The notes below the pieces were generated by a model that worked only from the letters and a program-made list of their open reading frames with translations, ran no database searches and was not told where the DNA came from. A stretch of DNA of 64,000 nt from Paenibacillus sp. MAEPY2 (GTDB lineage: Bacteria > Bacillota > Bacilli > Paenibacillales > Paenibacillaceae), in NCBI RefSeq assembly GCF_000499205.1, contig NZ_AWUK01000012.1, forward strand, positions 186,001 to 250,000, in the 5' to 3' direction. The position numbers and the translations under genes were made by a program. Of this stretch, positions 48,661 through 57,299 are shown piece by piece (position 1 is the stretch's first letter; each line of letters begins with the position of its first letter).

Positions 48661-48690
48661 TTTTCATTTCACTTCAAAAAGGGGTATAAT
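48661..48690 (+). promoter_or_regulatory. Promoter of the pduL-like gene
   Basis: TATAAT (48685-48690) with a moderate TTTTCA/TTTCAT -35 at 48661-48667. The rest of the 240-base gap after the dipeptidase shows nothing clear. Confidence 0.55.
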
Positions 48691-48750
48691 ACCATAGGAT
48701 TGTTAAGAGCCTGTCTACAGGCCATAGATAAACAAGGAGTGAAATTCACA

Positions 48751-49323
48751 ATGAGCAAAACAGTACCTGTGGGCGTATCTGCCCGTCACATTCATGTATC
48801 TCAAGAGCACGTTGAAATTTTGTTTGGTAAAGGCTATGAATTGACTGAGTTTAAACCTCTGTCCCAACCTGGACAATATGCTGCTAACGAAACCGTAGCG
48901 GTTATTGGTTCGAAAGGACAGTTTGATAAAGTGCGTATCCTTGGACCTGTTCGTCCTGAAACACAACTGGAAATCTCGATGACAGACTCTTTCGCTATTG
49001 GTGTTAAAGCACCTGTACGTGAATCCGGAAGTATCGAAGGTACTCCAGGTATCACAATTAAAGGACCTGCTGGCGAAGTAACCATTGATAAAGGGGTTAT
49101 CGTTGCTGCTCGTCACATCCACTTCCATACTTCTGATGCAGCTAAATGGGGTATCGAGGACAAACAAATGCTGAAAGTTCGCCTGGGTGGAGATCGTGGT
49201 CTGGTACTGGAAAATGTACTGGCTCGTGTATCGGATTCCTTTGCACTGGACATGCATATTGATACGGATGAAGCTAATGCAGCTGGCGCACGTAACGGCG
49301 ATACTGCTGAAATCATCGACTAA
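48751..49323 (+). CDS. pduL: PduL-type phosphate acyltransferase
   Basis: Transfers an acyl group between CoA and phosphate. ATG at 48751 with aaggagtg (48734-48741); 190 residues. Two HxH zinc motifs sit in matching beta-barrel halves, SARHIHVSQEH and AARHIHFHTSDA, with RLGGDRGLVLENVLARVSDS near the end. No microcompartment shell or propanediol genes lie nearby, and there is no encapsulation peptide extension, so it is probably a cytosolic phosphotransacetylase. Confidence 0.9.
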   Translation: MSKTVPVGVSARHIHVSQEHVEILFGKGYELTEFKPLSQPGQYAANETVAVIGSKGQFDKVRILGPVRPETQLEISMTDSFAIGVKAPVRESGSIEGTPGITIKGPAGEVTIDKGVIVAARHIHFHTSDAAKWGIEDKQMLKVRLGGDRGLVLENVLARVSDSFALDMHIDTDEANAAGARNGDTAEIID

Positions 49324-49406
49324 TCACATGGAACAATCTTCAGCCCTGACTATGGGGCTTGAATGAACGTATAAACCTGAGTATATCCACAGCGTCGCTA
49401 CATTCG

Positions 49407-49430
49407 ACCTGAGGATAGCTCAGGTTTTTG
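49407..49430 (+). terminator. pduL terminator
   Basis: Stem ACCTGAG (49407-49413) with CTCAGGT (49419-49425), 5-base loop, then TTTT. A second copy of the left arm (49376-49382) could compete for the same right arm. Confidence 0.7.
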
Positions 49431-49519
49431 TGTGTTTTCGGGCTGTTCAGCAGACCTGCGCAGATTTCGGGATAGGCGAAGAGGCAGCGGCTTTGGATGT
49501 GGAACTACAGCCCAATTCA

Positions 49520-49528
49520 TGTTATAAT
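49520..49528 (+). promoter_or_regulatory. Extended -10 promoter of miaB
   Basis: TGTTATAAT (49520-49528) fits the extended -10 TGnTATAAT. No good -35. miaB starts about 100 bases later. Confidence 0.45.
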
Positions 49529-49630
49529 TTGCTGTAATGCTCTTTTGATGTATAAAGCGTGCAAATCACGTGAAACAAGATGAAATAACGATTTTTTATT
49601 AATAGAGGCTGTAAGGAGTGACCGAAGGAA

Positions 49631-51187
49631 ATGGCTAAAGACTCAAAAAAGGATTACTCCCAATATTTTGATTTCTCCGATGCCAAAGTAATTTCGCAAG
49701 ATGAATTCAGCAAAAAGATAAGAATCCGGGGCCGGGAGATTAACATCAAGTCGGAACCCAATCATCGTCAGGAGAAACAACGGGGCAAGGAAGACGTGCA
49801 AGTGCTTTACGAAACGGCTGTTCCCGATGAACTGAAAAACGTGGGGAAAGGCAAACACTATATCGTATATACGTATGGATGCCAGATGAACGAGCATGAT
49901 TCGGAGACCATCAAAGGATTGCTTGAATCGATGGGGTATCAGGCTACCGAGGATCGCAAAGAGGCAGATATCATTCTGTTAAACACCTGTGCGATTCGGG
50001 AAAATGCTGAAGATAAAGTGTTTGGTGAGCTGGGCCACCTGAAAACCCTGAAAACTGAGCGTCCAGGCTTGTTGCTGGGTGTGTGTGGTTGCATGTCGCA
50101 GGAAGAGGGCGTTGTGAACCGGATCATGCAGAAGCATGGCTTTGTGGATATGATTTTTGGTACACACAATGTACATCGGCTGCCACATCTGATTCAGGAA
50201 GCGCTGTTTAGTAAAGAAATGGTTGTTGAGGTATGGTCCAAGGAAGGCGATATCATCGAGAACCTGCCGAAAAAACGTGAGGGCATGCGCGGCTGGGTGA
50301 ACATTATGTATGGTTGCGACAAGTTCTGTACATATTGCATCGTCCCGTTCACACGGGGTAAAGAGCGCAGTCGACGTCCGGAAGATGTTATTGCCGAAGT
50401 TCGTGAACTGGCAAGACAAGGCTTCAAGGAAATCACACTGCTTGGTCAGAACGTCAACGCATATGGCAAGGACTTCACGGATCTGAAGTACAGCTTCGGT
50501 GACCTGATGGATGATATCCGCAAAATCGATATTCCACGAGTCCGGTTTACGACCAGCCATCCACGTGACTTCGATGATCATCTGATTGAGGTGCTTGCGA
50601 AGGGCGGGAACCTGGTGGAACACATCCATCTGCCTGTGCAGTCTGGCAGCACCGAAGTGCTGAAACGTATGAGCCGCAAGTACAGTCGGGAACACTACCT
50701 GAAGCTTGCTAAAAAAATTAAAACTGCGATTCCGGATGTCGTATTAACCACGGATATTATCGTTGGTTTCCCTGGGGAAACGGAAGAACAGTTTGAAGAT
50801 ACGCTGTCACTGGTCAAGGAAGTCGGTTACGACTTTGCCTATACATTCATCTACTCTCCGCGTGAAGGTACACCTGCTGCGGTGATGGAGGACAACGTGC
50901 CGATGGACGTGAAGAAGGAACGTTTGAAACGCTTGAACGAGACGATTAACGCATATAGCCACAGCAGCAATGAAAAGCAGCGTGGCAAGGTCGTTGAGGT
51001 GCTCGTCGAAGGCGAGAGCAAACGGAATTCCAATGTTCTGGCAGGGCGTACACGCAGCAACAAGCTGGTGCATTTTGAAGGACCTAAAGAGTTGATCGGT
51101 ACTTTTGTACATGTGGAAATCACCGATCCAATGACTTTCTATATTCGGGGCAATCTGCTCTCAGAGCCAGTAGCCGCCAATCAGTAA
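49631..51187 (+). CDS. miaB: tRNA 2-methylthio-N6-isopentenyladenosine synthase
   Basis: Radical SAM methylthiotransferase modifying A37 of tRNAs. 518 residues behind aaggagtga. N-terminal iron-sulfur cysteines in [25 protein letters not shown] and [10 protein letters not shown]; radical SAM motif CDKFCTYC near residue 230; C-terminal TRAM domain (about 440-510). The N-terminal 70 residues are longer than in E. coli MiaB, as in Bacillus. Next to ricA, whose product supports MiaB action in B. subtilis. Confidence 0.97.
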   Translation: MAKDSKKDYSQYFDFSDAKVISQDEFSKKIRIRGREINIKSEPNHRQEKQRGKEDVQVLYETAVPDELKNVGKGKHYIVYTYGCQMNEHDSETIKGLLESMGYQATEDRKEADIILLNTCAIRENAEDKVFGELGHLKTLKTERPGLLLGVCGCMSQEEGVVNRIMQKHGFVDMIFGTHNVHRLPHLIQEALFSKEMVVEVWSKEGDIIENLPKKREGMRGWVNIMYGCDKFCTYCIVPFTRGKERSRRPEDVIAEVRELARQGFKEITLLGQNVNAYGKDFTDLKYSFGDLMDDIRKIDIPRVRFTTSHPRDFDDHLIEVLAKGGNLVEHIHLPVQSGSTEVLKRMSRKYSREHYLKLAKKIKTAIPDVVLTTDIIVGFPGETEEQFEDTLSLVKEVGYDFAYTFIYSPREGTPAAVMEDNVPMDVKKERLKRLNETINAYSHSSNEKQRGKVVEVLVEGESKRNSNVLAGRTRSNKLVHFEGPKELIGTFVHVEITDPMTFYIRGNLLSEPVAANQ

Positions 51188-51239
51188 TACACAAACCTAA
51201 TAAGATGAATCTTGGTGGCTTAATATAAGGGTTTGGACA

Positions 51240-51390
51240 TACAGCGCAAGTAGCGAAGGGAACGGAATCGATTCTGTGGAAGCGAAGCGTTCGCCTTTGT
51301 CTCCGAATTTTAAACCTTTGAAAAATATAATCGGAAAATTCGGAGACAACAGCGATCAAAAGAACGATCCGTAACCGTAGCGGTCATGGA
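51240..51390. repeat. Intergenic inverted-repeat element between miaB and ricA
   Basis: A perfect 15-bp inverted repeat (51297-51311 with 51335-51349, 23-base spacer) is centred in a larger imperfect inverted repeat: both flanks carry CGGA-ATCG/ATCCG-like blocks, and small palindromes lie at GAATCGATTC (about 51266-51275) and GCGAA/TTCGC. No coding potential. The composition resembles a dispersed intergenic repeat, but no second copy is present in this window. Confidence 0.55.
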
Positions 51391-51459
51391 GCAATCGTCT
51401 GAATTTATATTGAGCCAGGTTTTCATCTTATATCATCTCATAGAATGGAGCGATTTCGA

Positions 51460-51909
51460 GTGGCGCAGGAAGAAGTGCAGTACAACCAGTATGGAATGCC
51501 TACCTACGATACGCGCAATCTGGTCATACGCGACGACATTATGGGAAAAGCCAAAGAATTGGCTGATATGCTTGGAACGAGCGAGGAAGTGAAGCAGTTC
51601 CAACAGGCAGAGTCCAAAATTCGTGATCATGAACGCATCCAGCAATTAATTGCAACGATCAAGAAGAAACAAAAAGAAATCGTTGCTTTTGAAAGCTTCA
51701 AAAATGCAGACATGGTCAGCAAAATTGAACAGGAAATTGAGGATCTGCAGGAAGAGCTGGACAGCATTCCACTTGTTACGGAGTTCCAGCAAAGTCAAAG
51801 CGATATCAATTATTTGCTTCAGCTTGTTATTTCTGTAATTCGGGATACCGTCTCCGAGAAAGTGAACGTGGAGGCAGGAACGGATTCACCTCCGACCAGC
51901 TGCGGGTAA
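51460..51909 (+). CDS. ricA: RicA (YmcA) of the Ric/Y complex
   Basis: YlbF/YmcA-family helical protein. In B. subtilis RicA, RicF and RicT form an Fe-S complex that steers RNase Y and affects sporulation, biofilm and competence. GTG at 51460 (ggagcg upstream) is preferred; an ATG at 51445 would make it 5 residues longer. 149 residues, mostly helical with a coiled coil (IATIKKKQKEIVAFESF) and a C-terminal cysteine (TSCG) that may be a cluster ligand. Follows miaB as in Bacillus, but cotE and mutS do not follow here. Confidence 0.88.
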   Translation: MAQEEVQYNQYGMPTYDTRNLVIRDDIMGKAKELADMLGTSEEVKQFQQAESKIRDHERIQQLIATIKKKQKEIVAFESFKNADMVSKIEQEIEDLQEELDSIPLVTEFQQSQSDINYLLQLVISVIRDTVSEKVNVEAGTDSPPTSCG

Positions 51910-51920
51910 ATGAAGTGAAG

Positions 51921-51947
51921 GGTGCGGACGCAGTCCGTACCTTTTTT
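51921..51947 (+). terminator. ricA terminator
   Basis: Stem 51921-51929 with 51933-51941 (9 bp, one G-T pair), 3-base loop, then six T. Confidence 0.88.
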
Positions 51948-52149
51948 GATCATATCAAGCTCCACGTTGTGGGGTTATTTTGTGTGGTGGGCTGTTCAAG
52001 ACAACTTCACTGGATAAGACCTGTTCCGTAAGAGCAGGCTTAATATAATGACGAGGCACTTTAGATCAACTACGAAGAGAACCAATCATCATCATAACAA
52101 CATACATCATGGGCTTTATACTTAAAGTGCACTAAAGGGGAAATCAATA

Positions 52150-52575
52150 ATGGGTATTTTGGACAAAATGGTTGAAGAAGGAAGCGGAAGATTTTGGGGC
52201 TTTCTCGGTTGTCGTTTTATTAAAGGCGACGGAAAAGAAGTTCAGATCGCGCTGACAGCGGGCGAACACCACACCAACTCCATGGGGATTATTCATGGCG
52301 GTGTGTTGACATCCCTGATGGATCAGGCGATGGGCATGGTAGCTACAGCCGCAATGGAGGTAGACAGTTGTGTGACGACCAATCTGAATGTACATTTTTT
52401 GGCACCTATGAGACAAGGCGAATTAATCGTGACGTCCACAATACTGCATCAGGCTGGGCGCAGTGTAACGGCACAATCCGAGGTACGTGATGCATCGGGT
52501 ACATTGGGATGCATGGCAACTGCAACATTCCGCGTAGTGCGGGCAAAAACGCCAAGCACGGAATCACAAGGTTGA
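52150..52575 (+). CDS. PaaI-family hotdog thioesterase
   Basis: 141 residues with aaagggg upstream. Hotdog-fold thioesterase signature NSMGIIHGGVLTSLMDQAMG and FLAPMRQGELIVTSTILHQA, as in PaaI/YdiI-type acyl-CoA thioesterases. Substrate unknown. Separate unit between two terminator/promoter regions. Confidence 0.88.
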   Translation: MGILDKMVEEGSGRFWGFLGCRFIKGDGKEVQIALTAGEHHTNSMGIIHGGVLTSLMDQAMGMVATAAMEVDSCVTTNLNVHFLAPMRQGELIVTSTILHQAGRSVTAQSEVRDASGTLGCMATATFRVVRAKTPSTESQG

Positions 52576-52599
52576 CAAAAGATATTATTATGTCATAAT
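52572..52599 (+). promoter_or_regulatory. Promoter with palindrome over -10, candidate NrtR operator
   Basis: TTGACA (52572-52577), 16-base spacer, CATAAT (52594-52599). The -10 box is the right arm of a perfect 13-base palindrome ATTATG-T-CATAAT (52587-52599). Its position would let a bound repressor block transcription of the NrtR-like gene behind it. Confidence 0.55.
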
Positions 52600-52633
52600 G
52601 AAAATATCAAAATGAGAATAGTCGGTGGTGCCC

Positions 52634-53437
52634 ATGAGCGAAAACTACGAACAATTCAATGCTGAAAGCGATGAACAGGCAGCACGTGCCTATAGTTCCA
52701 AGAAATATCGTACCCCCGATGGTGTTCCCGCAGATATCGTCATGTTTACCTTGACCAAGCGGGAGCGCAAGACGGTAACCAAGACACTTCCCATCCGGGA
52801 ATTGAAGGTGATGCTGATCAAACGCAAAGGTTGGCCTTTTGCCGGAAGATGGGCATTGCCAGGTGGATTTTGTCAGGAAAATGAATCCATCTATGGGGCT
52901 GCAAAGCGCGAGTTAATGGAAGAGACAGGTGTTGATGGCGGACATCTGGAGTATTTGAATGTATATAGTCAGCCTGGGCGTGACCCCAGAGGATGGATCA
53001 TCTCACATGCGTTTTTTGCGCTGGTAGAGGAATGGATGCTGGAACACCGTCAGGCGGCAGATGATGCCGAGGATGTGGGATTGTTTACAATTCAGGAAGC
53101 CTTGCAAGAGCTTGAGCTTGCCTTCGATCACCGGACAATTATAGAAGATGCGTACCGACGTATTCAGCAGCAAATGCTGGAAACGACGATTGCACGACAG
53201 TTCCTGCCTCTTGACTTTACACTAAGCGAGCTATACCAAGTGATTCAGAGTGTTGTACCTGATTTTGAAGAGCCAAACTTCATTCGTAAGATCACTTCAA
53301 CTCGTAGTCGTAAAGGCATTGTGGAAGAGGTTCGGGATGTGGAGGGTAACCTGTTAAGCTCCAATCAGTACTCACAGCGTCCGGCGCAGTTATATCGCTT
53401 TACGGAGCTTGTACCTCGTCTTTCGATCTATACTTAA
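52634..53437 (+). CDS. Nudix protein with winged-helix C-terminus, NrtR-like
   Basis: 267 residues from the ATG at 52634 (a GTG at 52625 is possible). The Nudix box is complete: GGFCQENESIYGAAKRELME followed by ETGV. The C-terminal third (about 175-265, TLSELYQVIQSVVP, RKITSTRSRKGIVEE) resembles the winged-helix domain of NrtR, the ADP-ribose-responsive repressor of NAD metabolism. The next two genes encode nicotinamidase and nicotinate phosphoribosyltransferase, which supports a regulatory role in NAD salvage. A plain ADP-ribose hydrolase remains possible. Confidence 0.8.
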   Translation: MSENYEQFNAESDEQAARAYSSKKYRTPDGVPADIVMFTLTKRERKTVTKTLPIRELKVMLIKRKGWPFAGRWALPGGFCQENESIYGAAKRELMEETGVDGGHLEYLNVYSQPGRDPRGWIISHAFFALVEEWMLEHRQAADDAEDVGLFTIQEALQELELAFDHRTIIEDAYRRIQQQMLETTIARQFLPLDFTLSELYQVIQSVVPDFEEPNFIRKITSTRSRKGIVEEVRDVEGNLLSSNQYSQRPAQLYRFTELVPRLSIYT

Positions 53438-53501
53438 TTTACAAGGCAATCATAAGGGATTGAATCAGGATCAACCTATTCTCAAAAAGGGAGTGTGGAC
53501 G

Positions 53502-54071
53502 ATGAAAGCACTGATTGTAATCGATTTTACACGTGATTTTGTGACAGGTTCGTTGCCTGTAGGGCAGCCTGCTGTGGTGATTGAGGAGACGATCGCAGCA
53601 ATAACGGAGGCTTATTGCAATAATAAGCATGAGGTTATTATGGCTGTGGACTTGCATGAAGAGAGTGATCCTTACCATCCGGAAACGGTCCTTTTTCCGC
53701 CCCATAACATCAGGGGTACGGAGGGAAGACAGCTTTATGGTCGTCTGGCTCAGGTCATGGAAGAACGGAAAGCTCAGATCCGATGGATGGATAAAACAAG
53801 ATACAGCGCATTCTGCGGTACAGATCTGGAGCTGCGACTGCGTGAACGTGGAATAACAGACATTGCACTGATCGGTGTATGTACGGACATTTGCGTACTG
53901 CACACGGCAGTGGATGCTTATAATAAAGGTTTTCACATAACGGTATATGAAGATGCGGTAGCGAGCTTCAATCAAGCGGGACATGATTGGGCGCTTGGGC
54001 ATTTTCGTTCCAGCCTTGGGGCTCAGGTGATCAAAGCGAGCGATACCGTTCTCGCAGGTTTGAACCTGTAA
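53502..54071 (+). CDS. pncA: Nicotinamidase
   Basis: Hydrolyses nicotinamide to nicotinate. ATG at 53502, 189 residues. The cysteine hydrolase triad is visible: Asp in VIDFTRDF, Lys in MDKTRYSAF, Cys in GVCTDICVLHTAVDA. VDLHEESDPYHPET supplies likely metal ligands. Sits between the NrtR-like gene and pncB, so the three form an NAD salvage group. Confidence 0.93.
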   Translation: MKALIVIDFTRDFVTGSLPVGQPAVVIEETIAAITEAYCNNKHEVIMAVDLHEESDPYHPETVLFPPHNIRGTEGRQLYGRLAQVMEERKAQIRWMDKTRYSAFCGTDLELRLRERGITDIALIGVCTDICVLHTAVDAYNKGFHITVYEDAVASFNQAGHDWALGHFRSSLGAQVIKASDTVLAGLNL

Positions 54072-54150
54072 ACGAACCTTTGAACCTATCCCTCATATCC
54101 TGTTAAACAACTGTTATGTTGCTGGGGAATATGGTGAATAGGAATAAACC

Positions 54151-54207
54151 GGAGACTTATGCAATGGTACGTTTACCAGAATCATGAATCATAAGCAATG
54201 AGTCTCC
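54151..54207 (+). promoter_or_regulatory. Stem-loop upstream of pncB
   Basis: The left arm 54151-54161 is complementary to 54190-54194 plus 54202-54207, the right arm being split by a 7-base insertion. The pairing includes CTTATG/CATAAG, close to the half-sites of the palindrome ahead of the NrtR-like gene. It could be an operator region or an RNA hairpin; I cannot choose. Confidence 0.4.
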
Positions 54208-54272
54208 ACATGTTGACCCGTGTCTGCAGGCTGGGCCTGCGGCACAAGCGGAAGTCAGAGAGGATGAGACAA

Positions 54273-55727
54273 ATGCAGACGACTAGCCTGGCTTTACATA
54301 CGGATAAATATCAAATCAATATGATGTACGCCCACTGGGTGAATGGAACTCACAAACGTAAAGCGGTGTTTGAAGCCTATTTCCGTAAGCTTCCTTTTGG
54401 TAACGGATATGCCGTATTTGCCGGATTGGAACGGATTGTGAATTATATCAGCCAGCTTCGTTTTACAATGGAGGACATCAAATATTTATCCAAACAAGAG
54501 GAAAATTACGATCCGGTCTTTCTGGAAGAGTTGCTCCAGTTTTCATTTCAGGGGACGATTCATTCCATGAAGGAAGGGGCGATCGTTTTCCCTGATGAAC
54601 CGCTCATTCGGGTAGAAGGCTCCATTATGGAGACACAACTGGTGGAGACGGCGATACTTAACTTCATGAATTATCAGACGTTAATTGCAACCAAAGCTTC
54701 CCGGATCAAACAGGTGGCGAATCAGGACACGTTGCTCGAATTCGGAACACGACGTGCACAGGAAGCCGATGCGGCCATTTGGGGCGCGCGTGCCTCGTAT
54801 GTGGCCGGATTCCATGCAACGTCCAATATGCTGGCTGGAGAGCGCTTCGGAATTCCGACAGCAGGAACACATGCCCATTCATGGGTGCAAAGTTTTATGA
54901 GTGAGCAGGAGGCGTTTGACGTCTATGCCAAAGTGCTACCAGATCAAGTGACACTGCTGGTGGATACCTTCGATACATTGAACAGTGGTGTTCCCCATGC
55001 CATCAACACAGCCAAGAAGCTGGAGAGCCAAGGCAAAAAGATGAACGCGATTCGTCTGGATAGCGGTGACCTTGCGTATCTATCCATTCAAGCCCGGCAG
55101 ATGCTGGACGACGCTGGACTGGATTACGTCAAGATTGTAGCTTCCAACGACCTGGATGAAAATACAATTTTCAACCTTAAAGCTCAAGGAGCTCGCATCG
55201 ATACATGGGGAGTGGGCACACAGCTAATCACCGCTTCCGACCAGCCTTCTTTGGGTGGAGTGTATAAATTGGTGGAGCGTGAAGTGGACGGTGTCATGCT
55301 GCCTACAATCAAAATCTCGGCTAATCCCGAAAAAGTCTCCACACCAGGTAAAAAAGAAGTCTTCCGGATCATTGATCCGAAACATGGCAAAGCGATTGCA
55401 GATTATATCTGCTATCCAGGAGAAGAACAGCCGCTGCAGGGCGGGCCGCTCAAGCTGTTCAACCCGCTACACCCTTATTTGAAAAAGACGGTAACCCGCT
55501 ACGAAGCAGTGAATATGCTGGAACCGATCTTTGTGAATGGGCGCAAAGTGTATGAACTGCCTACCCTGGATGAGATTCGCAGTTATCACCGGGAGCAGAT
55601 GGATCTCTTCTGGCCTGAATATCAACGTAAGCTCAATCCTGAGATTTACCGTGTAAATATCAGCCCTGCGGCCTGGAATATGAAGCAGAAGCTCATTGCT
55701 GAACACGTGCAATCCACCGAAGAATAA
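54273..55727 (+). CDS. pncB: Nicotinate phosphoribosyltransferase
   Basis: Makes nicotinate mononucleotide from nicotinate and PRPP. ATG at 54273 is preferred: agagagg (54257-54263) is 9 bases upstream but touches the alternative ATG at 54264. 484 residues. Family features: TDKYQINMMYAHW, EFGTRRAQEADAAIWGARAS, the active-site histidine region in GTHAHSWVQSF, and AIRLDSGDLAYLS. A terminator follows. Confidence 0.95.
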   Translation: MQTTSLALHTDKYQINMMYAHWVNGTHKRKAVFEAYFRKLPFGNGYAVFAGLERIVNYISQLRFTMEDIKYLSKQEENYDPVFLEELLQFSFQGTIHSMKEGAIVFPDEPLIRVEGSIMETQLVETAILNFMNYQTLIATKASRIKQVANQDTLLEFGTRRAQEADAAIWGARASYVAGFHATSNMLAGERFGIPTAGTHAHSWVQSFMSEQEAFDVYAKVLPDQVTLLVDTFDTLNSGVPHAINTAKKLESQGKKMNAIRLDSGDLAYLSIQARQMLDDAGLDYVKIVASNDLDENTIFNLKAQGARIDTWGVGTQLITASDQPSLGGVYKLVEREVDGVMLPTIKISANPEKVSTPGKKEVFRIIDPKHGKAIADYICYPGEEQPLQGGPLKLFNPLHPYLKKTVTRYEAVNMLEPIFVNGRKVYELPTLDEIRSYHREQMDLFWPEYQRKLNPEIYRVNISPAAWNMKQKLIAEHVQSTEE

Positions 55728-55734
55728 ATCAAGT

Positions 55735-55777
55735 AAGGGGCATAACCGGAAGGAAGAAACCGGGTTATGCCCTTTTG
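55735..55777 (+). terminator. pncB terminator
   Basis: Long stem built on GGGCATAACC (about 55738-55747) and GGTTATGCCC (about 55763-55772) plus flanking A-T pairs, followed by TTTT. Confidence 0.88.
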
Positions 55778-56190
55778 GTTCCCACTTTCCCAGCAGTGTG
55801 TGTCCAACAGGACGAGGGACGGTGTGTCAAACATCATGGACAGACTTCACATGAACTGCGGTATACTGTACCTTCCAACGGACGCAGGCTCACTAGGAAA
55901 TGAAGCAATTATTTCTCGGGAAAGCGCAGGAGACGCCAAATCCCGCATCTTTCCGAGCTTGCCTTTCGACATAATCCATCTCTGTGGCTGTTTCAACTGT
56001 GTATCGGTCGGGGATGAAAGAAAGAGGAGATGCAAGGAACCTTGGCTGCTGACCGTATTTTCGTGGCTTGGGATTTTTCCGGCGATTTTCGCTTGAAGAG
56101 CTTGAGTCTGACGGATTCCCCACTTATGTTTATTTGAGCTGAAGGCGAACAATTCACCAAGTGAATAGAAATATATGTAAATTACAACCA
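55778..56190. other. Intergenic stretch without a convincing gene
   Basis: About 410 bases between the pncB terminator and the oxidoreductase. Open frames of about 110 codons exist on both strands but lack a ribosome binding site, family resemblance or coding-like composition. No clear promoter or repeat seen. Confidence 0.5.
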
Positions 56191-56205
56191 AGGAGAGGAT
56201 ATCAA

Positions 56206-57225
56206 ATGGAAAATACGTTTCCTGCCTATGTCGTACGTAAAGAAGAACAGGGTGGCCTTAAGGCTGCTATGGAGCAGCTGACGAAAGAAGATTTGCCTAA
56301 TGGTGACGTAACTTTACAGGTTCAATACTCAAGCGTCAATTTTAAAGATGGACTTGCCACAACAGAAAAGGGTGGTGTGGTTCGAGAATATCCGATCGTG
56401 CCGGGAATCGATCTTGCAGGGATTGTAGAGGAATCCGTGAGCGGTCGGTTTGCACCTGGGGATCGGGTGATCAGCACAGGCTTCGAGCCGGGCGTGTCTC
56501 ATTTTGGTGGGTATAGTCAATATGCACGTCTGCGCAGCGAATGGCTCGTTCCTCTACCGCATGGACTCAGTGAGAAGGAAGCGATGGCGATTGGAACGGC
56601 AGGCTTCACGGCAGCACTTTCGGTAGATGCTTTGCTGCGGGCTGGAGTGACTCCGGAGATGGGCAATGTTCTGGTGACAGGAGCTACCGGAGGGGTAGGC
56701 AGTATGGCGGTGGCTATTCTAGCGAAGCTGGGATTTGAAGTGACTGCAAGTACAGGCAAAAAGGATCAACAGGAGCAGCTGCTTCGGAATTTGGGTGCTA
56801 CTCATGTCATTTCCCGTGAAGAAGCGGATGCGCCAGCCAAGGGTGCAATGGGCAAACAGCTCTGGTCAGGAGTAATTGATCCTGCAGCAGGTCCTGCACT
56901 GGCTGAGCGTCTGAAACAGATTCAATATGGAGGGGCTGTTGCCGTATCAGGATTAACCGGAGGAGCTGCCTTCGAGTCCACCGTATTTCCGTTTATTTTG
57001 CGGGGGGTTCAATTGATTGGGATTGATTCAGTCTATTGCCCGATGGAACGACGGGAACGGATATGGAAGCTGCTTGGCGGAGAATGGAAGCCGGATCGTG
57101 CACTTGAGCTGGGGATTCAGGAAATCTCATGGGCACAGCTGCCTCAGACACTGGAGACGATCCTTAAGGGTGGTGCCGTTGGTCGTACTGTGGTTAATAC
57201 GATGTCTGAGGTGCCTGCCGAATAA
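56206..57225 (+). CDS. YhdH/AcuI-type quinone/acrylyl-CoA reductase
   Basis: Zinc-free medium-chain dehydrogenase/reductase. ATG at 56206 behind aaggagagg; 339 residues. N-terminal GroES-like part with SSVNFKDGLATTEKGG and PGIDLAGIVEES; Rossmann part with VLVTGATGGVGSMAVAILAK. The family reduces acrylyl-CoA or quinones with NADPH; the substrate here is unknown. Not part of the conserved synteny block. Confidence 0.9.
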   Translation: MENTFPAYVVRKEEQGGLKAAMEQLTKEDLPNGDVTLQVQYSSVNFKDGLATTEKGGVVREYPIVPGIDLAGIVEESVSGRFAPGDRVISTGFEPGVSHFGGYSQYARLRSEWLVPLPHGLSEKEAMAIGTAGFTAALSVDALLRAGVTPEMGNVLVTGATGGVGSMAVAILAKLGFEVTASTGKKDQQEQLLRNLGATHVISREEADAPAKGAMGKQLWSGVIDPAAGPALAERLKQIQYGGAVAVSGLTGGAAFESTVFPFILRGVQLIGIDSVYCPMERRERIWKLLGGEWKPDRALELGIQEISWAQLPQTLETILKGGAVGRTVVNTMSEVPAE

Positions 57226-57299
57226 GATTCTTTTCTCCTAGACATGCTAACTCTACCTGAGAGCGTCACGGTGCATGTGGCGGGAAAGGAAGGATGAGT

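Noticed and set aside
49374..49426. Antitermination switch after pduL based on the duplicated ACCTGAG arm
   Set aside because: The two arms could compete for one partner, but there is no downstream gene close enough and no ligand-binding domain.
55767..56191. Open frames of 109 (+) and 114 (-) codons in the pncB-oxidoreductase gap
   Set aside because: No ribosome binding sites, the plus frame starts inside the pncB terminator, and neither looks like a known protein.
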